In this document: piece by piece, positions 25,601-33,558 of the stretch | How positions within the stretch are numbered: the first letter of the stretch is position 1 | How the letters are laid out: each line of letters starts with the position of its first letter | Assembly: GCF_000302595.1 (NCBI RefSeq) | Contig: NZ_JH947127.1 | Span: 1 to 64,000, forward strand | Direction of reading: 5' to 3' | Source of the DNA: Pedobacter arcticus A12 | GTDB lineage: Bacteria; Bacteroidota; Bacteroidia; Sphingobacteriales; Sphingobacteriaceae | Length of the DNA: 64,000 nt | Made by a program: the position numbers and the translations under genes | Notes under the pieces: model-generated | Told to the model about the DNA's origin: nothing | What the model saw: only the letters and a program-made list of their open reading frames with translations | Database searches by the model: none

Positions 25601-26894
25601 AATGTTTGTTTATGCTCTTTACAAAGTAATCTCTAGATAAAGAGTAGGGATAATTAGGGTTTTTAATCAATTGGTGGCGCGGGTCTTCATCATTGATAAA
25701 CTCAATCAACAAATAAGATTTCGGCTTGGCGCACCCAGCGAAGAAATCAATAATGGTTTCAAAAGATAAATTTTCTTGATGTATTAAATGATGTATCAAG
25801 CCTAAACAAAGCTGAAAGTCGTTAACCTTGTTCAATCTGCTTTTCAGCGACTCTCTTTCGCCATCAAAACCTAAATTAGGTGTGAGGTTTAGAATATCTG
25901 CATATATTGGTATAATCCGTTTTGCTTTATATCTTACGTAAAGTTGGTTAACAGCATTATAGTCACTCTCTACACTTAAAACTATCGCTTTTTTGAATAC
26001 GTTTAAAAGTAAAACAGAAAATTTACCATCATTTGCACCCCAATCAGTTGCATAAATTACATCAAATTCTGAATTAACCTTTTTTAAAAAGTCTTCAACT
26101 ATCTCCTCTTTTTTAGCAACATAACCATCTCTCAAAACAGTTTGCGAGTAATAATCATCCCATTTTGTCTTTTGTTTTGGGGGGTTAAATGTATTTATTT
26201 CTGCTTTTAATAATGCTATATTATTTATTACCTGTTGCTTAGATACTTTAATAGAAATCTCTCTGGTTTTATTTTCTAACTTTCTTATTCTAGATTTTTT
26301 ATAAAAAACATAATGAATGTTGAATCCAGGTTTCAAATAGTTATTCCATCTAAATTTATAATGATGGATCCACTGTTGATCAAATTGCAGTTTCACCAAG
26401 TCCGCACCATAAATACCTCCATTTTCTTTTAGATATATTAGTGGAAAATAAAATTCTGATAAAAACTGGCGATAGGCTTTCCAGCCTGTTGTAGAGTCAT
26501 ATTTTTCGATAGAGCCTATATCAAAGTGCAACAACCTATTTTCACCTGTATATGCTATATTAAAAGGTGTGGCATCTTTTAAAGCAAAATCTTTAGCTAA
26601 TAATCTTTCTAAGCATCGAAGATAAAAGAGTGCGTAGTCTTTGTAGAGCTGAAATGGGAGTTCATAAGGAAGAACAATAAACGGTATTTTTTCAATTTCG
26701 AAATACCCTGTGTGTTCAAAATTTTCGGGCTGATATTTTAATACCTCTGGGAAGCTTTTCGATTTTTGGTTAAGATTTTCCAAAATCTCCTCTTGATCTG
26801 GATTAACGAATCTTATGATTTTCCCATTAACCTCAAAAACGCTAAATTCGGGATCTCTTCTTGATGATTTAATACGAGATTCTTCAAGATTCAT
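25533..26894 (-). CDS. Kinase-like / SAM methyltransferase fusion (NoeA-like)
   Basis: A 453-residue protein resembling nodulation protein NoeA-like methyltransferases. The N-terminal half has a small-molecule-kinase-like catalytic loop, LKDATPFNIAY (105-115), and a FDIGS (124-128) in the place of the metal-binding DFG. The C-terminal half is a class I methyltransferase with motif I DWGANDGKFS (284-293), VLSVESD and CLGLIHHL. The start at 26894 is preferred: its ATG overlaps the end of the small YLDPG gene, and the longer frame to 26963 reads through that gene. The next gene begins inside its 3' end. Substrate unknown; surface-glycan modification is plausible. Confidence 0.75.
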   Translation of the reverse strand: MNLEESRIKSSRRDPEFSVFEVNGKIIRFVNPDQEEILENLNQKSKSFPEVLKYQPENFEHTGYFEIEKIPFIVLPYELPFQLYKDYALFYLRCLERLLAKDFALKDATPFNIAYTGENRLLHFDIGSIEKYDSTTGWKAYRQFLSEFYFPLIYLKENGGIYGADLVKLQFDQQWIHHYKFRWNNYLKPGFNIHYVFYKKSRIRKLENKTREISIKVSKQQVINNIALLKAEINTFNPPKQKTKWDDYYSQTVLRDGYVAKKEEIVEDFLKKVNSEFDVIYATDWGANDGKFSVLLLNVFKKAIVLSVESDYNAVNQLYVRYKAKRIIPIYADILNLTPNLGFDGERESLKSRLNKVNDFQLCLGLIHHLIHQENLSFETIIDFFAGCAKPKSYLLIEFINDEDPRHQLIKNPNYPYSLSRDYFVKSINKHYEILDAKQVISTRELFICFKRG

Positions 26895-27063
26895 CCTCTG
26901 TATTTTTTTTCTTCTTAAAAAAACCAAATAAATAGTTTTTAGCAATATAATAAGACCCAGCAATCGCCGCTAATACTTGAGCTATAACAGCTCCGTTTCC
27001 GGGATCGAGGTACAAAAGATGTGGCATAATCATAAACAAGCAAATAGCTAAAGTTAATTTCAC
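26884..27063 (-). CDS. Small YLDPG-type membrane protein
   Basis: A 59-residue gene that is easily missed. From a GTG at 27063 it reads MKLTLAICLF (GTG read as Met), a signal-like helix, then YLDPGNGAVIAQVLAAIAG (about 18-36), a further hydrophobic stretch and a lysine-rich end FFKKKKNTEDES. The YLDPG(N/T)G motif followed by one helix marks a widespread family of tiny membrane proteins near polysaccharide genes. In-frame ATGs at 27033 and 27027 are alternative starts. The stop overlaps the start of the kinase-like/methyltransferase gene (ATGAATCTTGA), so the two are translationally coupled. Function unknown. Confidence 0.72.
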   Translation of the reverse strand: MKLTLAICLFMIMPHLLYLDPGNGAVIAQVLAAIAGSYYIAKNYLFGFFKKKKNTEDES

Positions 27064-27213
27064 TAAATTATTATTTATTATTTAGTAATGAAAGATGTTT
27101 CGTTTAGAATGGGCTAAACAATGGTAAAATAAACACAGAAGGTTTTTAATCCCGAGATTTCACCCTTTAATCACAGCGGAAAGCTTAATTTTTTACAGCT
27201 AACGGTTTAACTT

Positions 27214-28569
27214 TTAAATTGCAGAAGGTATAAAAATAAAAAACTGACTGCCAGTACCTTCCTCGCTTTCAAACCCTATCCTACCCCCCTGTCGTTCTGT
27301 GTATTCTTTACAAAGCACTAGACCTAATCCAGCACCTTTTTCGTTATTCGTACCAAAAGTTGGATTTGTAGTGACGGAAAAAATATCATCTTTTTTAGTT
27401 TGGGGAATTCCACTGCCATTATCGCTCACGGTTATTTTACACTCCTTATCCAGCAATTGGGCTTCTAACTTTATCAAACCTCCTTTTTCTGTAAACTTTA
27501 TTGCATTACTGATAAGGTTACGTACCACTAATTGAAGCATATCTTTATCAGCAGTAATCAATAGTTGAGCAGGGATATCATAACTTAGCGTAATCCCCTT
27601 TTTGAAGGCATGCAAGCTTTCCATCTCTAACGTACTCTCTAACGCACAAAGAAGGTTTAACTCAACCATATTCACATTAGCACCTTCCATCTGCGATTTT
27701 GACCAGTGCAATACATTGGTCAGCATTTCCATGGCATTATTTGTTGCATTTAGCAAATTTTTCTCAAGTGCCAAACGTTCTGCGCTATCAAGACCGTACT
27801 CGTTTATGAGTTCCAAGTAATTTTGAACGTTGAGAAGTGGCGTACGAAAATCATGAGATATGATGGACATTAGTTTATTTTTCTCGATGTTACTTTTTTC
27901 CAACTGATCTTTTTGCAACGTAATCTGTTCATTACTCACCTCAATAGCTAAATTTTTCTCTTCCGCAATTTTTCGCTCTTTGTCATAACTTTTTCTAATG
28001 AAATTAATAATGATGTAAACAACAAAAATCGGCATCGGAAAAGCGGTAATTCGATCTATCAACTGTGCCTTACCCGCAGAAAAAGGATGCTTTACGAGTG
28101 CAGGAAACTGATATGCAAAAATATGTAATGCCGTAAAAAACAAAAGATAAAGTACTCCCCATTTTAGGTGTTGCCTGTAAGGTGTAATCGCCAGAACCAA
28201 TAAAAGATGAATAGGCCATATCAAATCAGTTGAGCCGTTAATACCCGAGTTTGAAAAATAGTTGACTCCGAAAATCAACATCCCGACCAGTCCGAAAGCG
28301 ATATTGCTATGCGCAACATTTAAAAACCTAGAATAGTAATATTGCTGGGTAAAAAATAGCGCAATTAAAAGAGCAGATAAAGACGAAACATACAATCCTG
28401 CAAAAAAATTATACGGAATATATACCACAGCCACCACAATCAAACCTAAACTGATGGAATGAAATATTCGGGTTTCTAGCGGAAATTTAGAAGAACGTCC
28501 TATTAAACGAGACCAAAAAGTATATTTCCCTTTTAAAAGTGTTGAGATTGAAAGTTTAAATGTTGGCAT
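27214..28569 (-). CDS. Membrane sensor histidine kinase (orphan)
   Basis: A 451-residue inner-membrane kinase with about six N-terminal helices (36-190) and no periplasmic sensor loop of note. A coiled-coil linker (about 196-232) leads to the HisKA domain with H239 in SHDFRTPLL. The ATPase domain has NLISNAIKFTEKGG (N box), VSDNGSGIP (G1) and GAGLGLVLCKE (G2), all complete. No response-regulator gene is adjacent, so its partner must be elsewhere. The membrane part suggests sensing of a lipid or membrane state, which is inference. Confidence 0.9.
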   Translation of the reverse strand: MPTFKLSISTLLKGKYTFWSRLIGRSSKFPLETRIFHSISLGLIVVAVVYIPYNFFAGLYVSSLSALLIALFFTQQYYYSRFLNVAHSNIAFGLVGMLIFGVNYFSNSGINGSTDLIWPIHLLLVLAITPYRQHLKWGVLYLLFFTALHIFAYQFPALVKHPFSAGKAQLIDRITAFPMPIFVVYIIINFIRKSYDKERKIAEEKNLAIEVSNEQITLQKDQLEKSNIEKNKLMSIISHDFRTPLLNVQNYLELINEYGLDSAERLALEKNLLNATNNAMEMLTNVLHWSKSQMEGANVNMVELNLLCALESTLEMESLHAFKKGITLSYDIPAQLLITADKDMLQLVVRNLISNAIKFTEKGGLIKLEAQLLDKECKITVSDNGSGIPQTKKDDIFSVTTNPTFGTNNEKGAGLGLVLCKEYTERQGGRIGFESEEGTGSQFFIFIPSAI

Positions 28570-28829
28570 AAAATAATGGGGTCATATCTGGATTAATCCT
28601 TCAAGACTATTAAGTATCACGTAGAAACTTTAAGGTTAATTCTCAAATATATAATTGCAATATTTATTATTAATATATATGTAATACGAGTTTTTTAAAA
28701 TTATGTTCGGATAAAAATCACTTATTACCTACCAATTCCATCAAAAATCAAAACGGCAATCATATAAAAATTACAATACTTCAAGCCTAAACTTGCCAAA
28801 ACTATTAAAATCTGTTTTTCTTTTAATTT

Positions 28830-29219
28830 TCACTTTAAAATCAACGCTATTACCTTCGGTACTAAAATCAACAAACCAACGGTCACAGCAGTCACGGCGC
28901 TCAACAAAACAGCTAAGGCTGCTAAATCCTTAACTTTCTTGATTTTCGAATTTTGTTCTGGGCAAATGAAATTACAAATCTCCTCCACGCAGGTGTTAAA
29001 AACCTCGGCAACAAACACAAATCCAATGGCGAAAACAATCAACGCCCATTCCAGAGCCGAAATACCCAATAAAAAACCTACAATTATTACAAAAACAGTG
29101 AACAGCAAGTGAACTCGAGCGTTGTGCTCATATTCCAATAAAGTTCTAAATCCGTTGATAGCGTATTTAAAACTAGCGACCCGACTTTTTAATGAAAACT
29201 TTTGATTTGATTTCTCCAT
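28830..29219 (-). CDS. dgkA: Diacylglycerol/undecaprenol kinase family protein
   Basis: A 129-residue integral membrane lipid kinase of the DgkA family, which in Gram-negative bacteria of this phylum may act on undecaprenol or diacylglycerol. The N-terminal amphipathic helix FKYAINGFRTLLEYEHNAR is followed by three transmembrane helices, with catalytic acidic residues in AEVFNTCVEEI (usually ExxNTAxE) and the KVKDLAA element. The usual glycine after KDLAA is a leucine here. It is a single gene, divergent from cydA. Length is normal. Confidence 0.88.
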   Translation of the reverse strand: MEKSNQKFSLKSRVASFKYAINGFRTLLEYEHNARVHLLFTVFVIIVGFLLGISALEWALIVFAIGFVFVAEVFNTCVEEICNFICPEQNSKIKKVKDLAALAVLLSAVTAVTVGLLILVPKVIALILK

Positions 29220-29328
29220 TTTTACCGCTTAGTTGCTGTTTATCAATAAAACAACAATAAAATTAAATTAGAAACGCTACAAATTAGTGAAGTTAAGGTA
29301 ATTTTAAATTTTAATAATTGATTATAAT

Positions 29329-29336
29329 TATGTTTG
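29329..29336 (+). promoter_or_regulatory. Candidate -7 box for cydAB
   Basis: TATGTTTG fits the TAnnTTTG consensus and lies 20 bp before the cydA ATG. No clear TTTG -33 element is found at the proper distance, so support is partial. Confidence 0.4.
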
Positions 29337-29356
29337 AACCTAATCATATTTAAAAA

Positions 29357-30688
29357 ATGGATGATTTTATAGCTGCCAGATCTCAAATGGCACTGTCTCT
29401 TGGCTTTCACATCATTTTCTCTTGTATTGGTATGGTAATGCCGTTTTTTATGGCGGTTTCCCATTATTTGTACCTCAAAACAAATAACATCACCTACAGA
29501 AACATTACCCACGCATGGACCAAAGGTGTGGCGATATTTTTTGCTACCGGGGCAGTTTCGGGTACGGTATTATCTTTTGAATTGGGTTTGTTGTGGCCTA
29601 AATTTATGGAGCATGCAGGTCCAATTTTCGGAATGCCTTTTTCTTTAGAAGGAACCGCATTTTTCATCGAAGCAATTGCTCTAGGGTTTTACTTGTATGG
29701 CTGGGATAGATTCAATAAATGGTTTCACTGGTTCACGGGAGTTGTTGTGGGTATCAGCGGCTTAGCTTCTGGCATATTAGTGGTTGCTGCCAACGCTTGG
29801 ATGAATAGCCCGGCTGGTTTTGATTATATAGATGGACAGTATTTAAACATTGACCCTATCGCCGCAATGTTTAATGATGCATGGTTCTCCCAAGCTTTAC
29901 ACATGTGCATTGCCGCGTTTGTTGCCACTGGGTTTGCGGTTGCAGGCGTCCACGCTTTAATGATTTTAAAGAAACAAAGTGTCGACTTTCATACCAAATC
30001 TTTTAGAATTGCAGCCATTTTCGGGACCATTGCCGCTATTTTGCAACCGCTTAGTGGAGATATTTCTGCAAAATTTGTCGCTAAAAACCAACCAGCAAAA
30101 CTGGCTGCGATGGAAGCTCACTTCCATACCGAAAAAAATGCACCGTTAATTATTGGAGGTATCCCAAATACAGAAACTGGCGAAGTTAAATATGCTTTAA
30201 AAATACCGGGTGCGTTAAGCTTTATGGCTCATGGCGATTTTAATGCTGAAGTTATTGGTTTAGATCAAATCCCAAAAGAGAACCAACCCCCAATAGCAAT
30301 TACGCATTATGCTTTTCAGATTATGGTGGGTATCGGAATGCTTTTAATGGCTGTGAGTTTTGCTTATTTTATCGCCTTATGGAAAAAGAAAAACTGGCTT
30401 ACAAAAAATTGGCTGTTAAAATTATTTGTTTTTTCAACGCCATTGGGCTTTATAGCAGTTGAAGCCGGCTGGACCGTTACAGAAGTTGGTCGCCAACCTT
30501 GGATTATTAAAGATGTAATGCGAACGATAGATGCAGTTACACCGATGCCCGGCATTATCTATTCATTCTATATGTTTACGGCAGTTTATATTTCGCTCTC
30601 AATTATTGTGGTATTTATGCTTTACCGACAGATAAAAATGGTTCCGCAACTGTATGATTTACCAAAAACAATCGACGACAAGCCATGA
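29357..30688 (+). CDS. cydA: Cytochrome bd ubiquinol oxidase subunit I
   Basis: A 443-residue CydA of the short form, lacking the C-terminal Q-loop extension of E. coli (about 520 residues). It binds hemes b558, b595 and d and oxidises quinol with high oxygen affinity at the inner membrane. The heme ligand H18 lies in SLGFHIIFS; a further histidine is in SQALHMCIAAF; and GRQPW (378-382) is the strongest family signature. About nine transmembrane helices are evident. It overlaps cydB by 4 bp (ATGA). No cydX-like small gene follows. Confidence 0.95.
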   Translation: MDDFIAARSQMALSLGFHIIFSCIGMVMPFFMAVSHYLYLKTNNITYRNITHAWTKGVAIFFATGAVSGTVLSFELGLLWPKFMEHAGPIFGMPFSLEGTAFFIEAIALGFYLYGWDRFNKWFHWFTGVVVGISGLASGILVVAANAWMNSPAGFDYIDGQYLNIDPIAAMFNDAWFSQALHMCIAAFVATGFAVAGVHALMILKKQSVDFHTKSFRIAAIFGTIAAILQPLSGDISAKFVAKNQPAKLAAMEAHFHTEKNAPLIIGGIPNTETGEVKYALKIPGALSFMAHGDFNAEVIGLDQIPKENQPPIAITHYAFQIMVGIGMLLMAVSFAYFIALWKKKNWLTKNWLLKLFVFSTPLGFIAVEAGWTVTEVGRQPWIIKDVMRTIDAVTPMPGIIYSFYMFTAVYISLSIIVVFMLYRQIKMVPQLYDLPKTIDDKP

Positions 30689-31698
30689 TATACGTTGTTA
30701 TTATATTTCTTTGGACTGCAATTCTGCTGTATTTAACTTTAGGTGGTGCCGATTTTGGCGCTGGTATTTTAGAGCTTTTTACTTCGGATAAAAACAAAAA
30801 CAAAACCCGGAAAACCATGTACCGGGCTATTGGTCCGATTTGGGAAGCAAACCATATGTGGTTGATTATTGCCATCGTAATTTTATTTGTGGGCTTTCCG
30901 AAAATATACACTACCATGTCTATCCACATGCATATCCCATTAGTATTGATGCTGTTAGGTATTATTGCTAGAGGTACAGCTTTTACTTTTAGGCATTACG
31001 ATGCGGTTAAAGATGAAATGCAGGAGGTTTACAATAAGATATTTGTTTACTCGAGTTTTATCACACCGCTATTTCTGGGAATTATAGCAGGAAGTACAGT
31101 TACAGGAAGAATAGATCCAAATGCAACAAACTTTTTGGATGCCTATATATTCAGTTGGTTCAACTGGTTCTCGTTTGCTGTGGGCTTGTTTACGGTTACC
31201 ATTTGTGGATTTTTGGCGGCCGTTTTTATTATTGGGCAAACACCAGAAACATCAGAAAAAGAAAGGTTTATTAAAAAGGCTAAAGCATTCAACATTATGG
31301 CGGTAATAGCCGGATTATTGGTTTTTGTAATTTCCTTGATTGAGAAGATACCTTTAACAACTTGGGTTTTTGATAACTGGCCTGGAGCTTTGGCGTTTGG
31401 CTTAGCAACAATATCTGTAGTTATATTATGGTCAATCTGGAATACTGAACGTACCAACCTAATGCGGTTTTTAGCTGGATTTCAAGTCACCATGATTTTG
31501 TTTATCACCACTTGGAAGCATTATCCAAATATTGTATTGCTGAAAAATGGCGAAGCGCTTTCGTTATTGCAAGAACAAGGCAGTGAAAAAACCATTGATA
31601 CACTAGCTTGGGCTTTATTGTTGGGCAGTATTTTTATTCTACCAACACTGGTTTATCTGATTTATAGTTTTCAGGTTAAGCAACCGAAATCGGTATAA
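30685..31698 (+). CDS. cydB: Cytochrome bd ubiquinol oxidase subunit II
   Basis: A 337-residue CydB with eight or nine transmembrane helices, the partner of CydA in the terminal oxidase for microaerobic growth. The beginning YVVIIFLWTAILLYLTLGGA, then DFGAGILELF, and further on GPIWEANHMWLI (about 51-62) are standard family sequence. It starts within the stop codon of cydA, so the subunits are translated together. A 23-bp tandem repeat begins 13 bp after the stop. Confidence 0.95.
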   Translation: MIYVVIIFLWTAILLYLTLGGADFGAGILELFTSDKNKNKTRKTMYRAIGPIWEANHMWLIIAIVILFVGFPKIYTTMSIHMHIPLVLMLLGIIARGTAFTFRHYDAVKDEMQEVYNKIFVYSSFITPLFLGIIAGSTVTGRIDPNATNFLDAYIFSWFNWFSFAVGLFTVTICGFLAAVFIIGQTPETSEKERFIKKAKAFNIMAVIAGLLVFVISLIEKIPLTTWVFDNWPGALAFGLATISVVILWSIWNTERTNLMRFLAGFQVTMILFITTWKHYPNIVLLKNGEALSLLQEQGSEKTIDTLAWALLLGSIFILPTLVYLIYSFQVKQPKSV

Positions 31699-31710
31699 AT
31701 TAGATTTAAG

Positions 31711-31767
31711 AATAAAGACCGCTTCGCTGAAAGAACAAAGACCGCTCCGCTGAAAGAATAAAGACTG
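31711..31767. repeat. 23-bp tandem repeat after cydB
   Basis: Two full units (31711-31733 and 31734-31756) differ at two positions, and an 11-bp third copy follows. Each contains AAAGACCGCT and CCGCTGAAAG-like sequence. The array lies between the cydB stop and the bioA stop. It forms no ORF, and I see no strong hairpin. Confidence 0.75.
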
Positions 31768-31800
31768 ATGTAAATAATGAAGAAAATTCTATTTCCACTT

Positions 31801-31849
31801 AACACCTACAACTTAAAACCTATAACCTATAACTTAACACCTAAAACTT
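31801..31849. repeat. Seven-unit period-7 array at the bioA 3' end
   Basis: Seven contiguous heptamers of consensus AWAACYT (for example ATAACCT, then ATAACTT) fill exactly 49 bp. The array runs into the bioA coding sequence: the bioA stop codon (31841-31843) and the last two codons are made of repeat units. Confidence 0.8.
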
Positions 31850-33106
31850 TTCTAAAGCCAATCTAATTTTTTCGTAGATATAATCCAAATCATCATCAGA
31901 TATGCAGTAAGGCGGTAAAATATATAAAATATTGCCCAGAGGCCTTAATATAATGCCTTGTTCTAAAAAGAAATTATAGAGTAAATCTCTGATGTTACTA
32001 AAATACGAAGTGGCATCTGTATTCCATTCAAACGCGATGATTGTGCCGGTTTGGCGAACATTTTTTAATTTAGGATGATTTTCTATTGCTTGCTTAAAAG
32101 TTTGATGTTTTTGTTCGACGCGCTGAATGTTTGCTAATGTTTCGGGCTTGGTCAACAAATCGAAACTAGCGTTAGCTACAGCACACGCAATGGGATTTGC
32201 AGTAAATGAATGGCCATGAAATAAGGTTTTCATCTTATCATCAGATAAAAAAGCTTGGTAAATTTCATCTGTGCAAGATGTTACGCCCAAAGCCATTGTT
32301 CCACCGGTTAAACCTTTAGAAAAGCACATGATATCAGGTTCTGCGGTTACATGGTCCATTGCGAATAGCTTACCTGTACGTCCGAACCCTGTCATCACCT
32401 CATCGGCTATTGTAAGCACATTTTCATGCCTGCAGTGCAACATCAGTTCATTTAACAGTTTTGCATCATACATCAACATTCCGCCAGAACCTAAAATTAA
32501 GGGCTCAAATATAAAACAGGCTAAATCTGATTTAAGGTTTGAGATTTGAGATTTGAGGTCTTCTAGGTTTTCCTTTGTAGGCAAATCAATAAATTCAACA
32601 TCAAATAAAAGACTGTCGAACGGAGCTGTCCAAGCGCTTCTTCCGCTCACCGCCATTGCGCCAAAAGTATCACCATGGTAAGCATCTTTAAATGCCAAAA
32701 TCTTTTGACGATGCACTCCTTTATTAAACCAATATTGCAGACACATCTTTAACGCAACCTCTATCGCAGTTGAACCATTATCAGAATAGAATATTTTTTT
32801 TTGATTATCAGGAATGATACTCAACAGGTTTTCGGCTAATTTAACAGCTTGTGGATGTGTAAAACCTGCAAATATTACATGCTCTAAAGTTTGTAATTGC
32901 TCAAACGCTTTTTGTGCAATATAAGGATGGCTATGCCCATGAAGGTTTACCCACCACGATGAAACCGCATCGATTAACTTTCCACCATCAGCGGTGTATA
33001 AATAAACTCCTTCTCCCTTTATAATAGGGATTGGTTTTGCTGCAGTTTTCATCTGCGTATATGGATGCCAAATCTTATCTAAATCTCTTTCAACTAAATT
33101 ATTCAT
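31841..33106 (-). CDS. bioA: Adenosylmethionine-8-amino-7-oxononanoate aminotransferase
   Basis: A 421-residue PLP-dependent class III aminotransferase that makes 7,8-diaminopelargonate for biotin, using S-adenosylmethionine as amino donor. WHPYTQMK at 14-21 and SWWVNLHGHSHP are BioA-specific. The PLP lysine is K264 in FSKGLTGG, and DEVMTGFGRTG lies upstream of it. Residues about 180-194 (EDLKSQISNLKSDL) are encoded by a period-7 repeat that looks like an in-frame insertion. It is the last gene of the CDF-NUDIX-bioA operon, overlapping the NUDIX gene by 4 bp. Other biotin genes are not in the window. Confidence 0.93.
   Translation of the reverse strand: MNNLVERDLDKIWHPYTQMKTAAKPIPIIKGEGVYLYTADGGKLIDAVSSWWVNLHGHSHPYIAQKAFEQLQTLEHVIFAGFTHPQAVKLAENLLSIIPDNQKKIFYSDNGSTAIEVALKMCLQYWFNKGVHRQKILAFKDAYHGDTFGAMAVSGRSAWTAPFDSLLFDVEFIDLPTKENLEDLKSQISNLKSDLACFIFEPLILGSGGMLMYDAKLLNELMLHCRHENVLTIADEVMTGFGRTGKLFAMDHVTAEPDIMCFSKGLTGGTMALGVTSCTDEIYQAFLSDDKMKTLFHGHSFTANPIACAVANASFDLLTKPETLANIQRVEQKHQTFKQAIENHPKLKNVRQTGTIIAFEWNTDATSYFSNIRDLLYNFFLEQGIILRPLGNILYILPPYCISDDDLDYIYEKIRLALEKF
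32527..32567. repeat. In-frame period-7 repeat inside bioA
   Basis: Direct tandem heptamers (GAGATTT twice, flanked by AAGGTTT and GAGGTCT) lie within the coding sequence and are translated as a hydrophilic KSQISNLKS-type segment between two conserved parts of BioA. The unit resembles intergenic arrays of the same window in period but not in sequence. Confidence 0.65.
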
Positions 33107-33558
33107 AAAAATTGTTCTTTTATTAACTTAACAACATGTTGATCAACCGGAAAAGTCACCGAATCTTCATGTAAGTCTTTAATATTTACCAACCTAAAAC
33201 ACTGTTTGCTATCGCTCGTTTGCTCCTCGAAATCAAATTCACTGGTTGATATTTTAAATTGAAAATTTTGAAGTGCTTTTACCAGGTAATAAACAGAAAT
33301 CAACTGCCCTCCGCCAAAGGCAGAAGCAACAAAAAAGTCTGTTGTGTAAAAATGGCTTATAATTTCAACCTGCAAATCGCACTCTTCTATAAACTCTCGT
33401 TTTAAAGCATCTATTAAACCTTCTCCAAACTCTAAGCCTCCACCTGGAAACTTACTGTATCTGATTCCCTTCTCCTCCTCATCACTAAGCAAAACGTTTT
33501 TACCTTTATCAATCAATAAACCATAAACTCTAAAATTAAACTTTTTATCATTGATCAT
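33103..33558 (-). CDS. NUDIX hydrolase
   Basis: A 151-residue NUDIX-fold protein hydrolysing a nucleoside diphosphate linked to another moiety. The Nudix box is partly matched: GGGLEFGEGLIDALKREFIEE (about 39-59) corresponds to the consensus Gx5Ex7REUxEExGU, with R-E-x-x-E-E kept as REFIEE. The substrate cannot be predicted. It lies between the CDF transporter gene and bioA, overlapping each by 4 bp, so all three are one operon. Length is normal. Confidence 0.88.
   Translation of the reverse strand: MINDKKFNFRVYGLLIDKGKNVLLSDEEEKGIRYSKFPGGGLEFGEGLIDALKREFIEECDLQVEIISHFYTTDFFVASAFGGGQLISVYYLVKALQNFQFKISTSEFDFEEQTSDSKQCFRLVNIKDLHEDSVTFPVDQHVVKLIKEQFL

Noticed and set aside
26895-26963. N-terminal extension of the kinase-like/methyltransferase gene
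   Set aside because: These codons are the YLDPG gene read in another frame; the start at 26894 overlaps that gene's end in the usual coupled manner.
31699-31840. A cydX-like third subunit gene after cydB
   Set aside because: Only tandem repeats occupy this spacer; no short frame with a hydrophobic helix is present.
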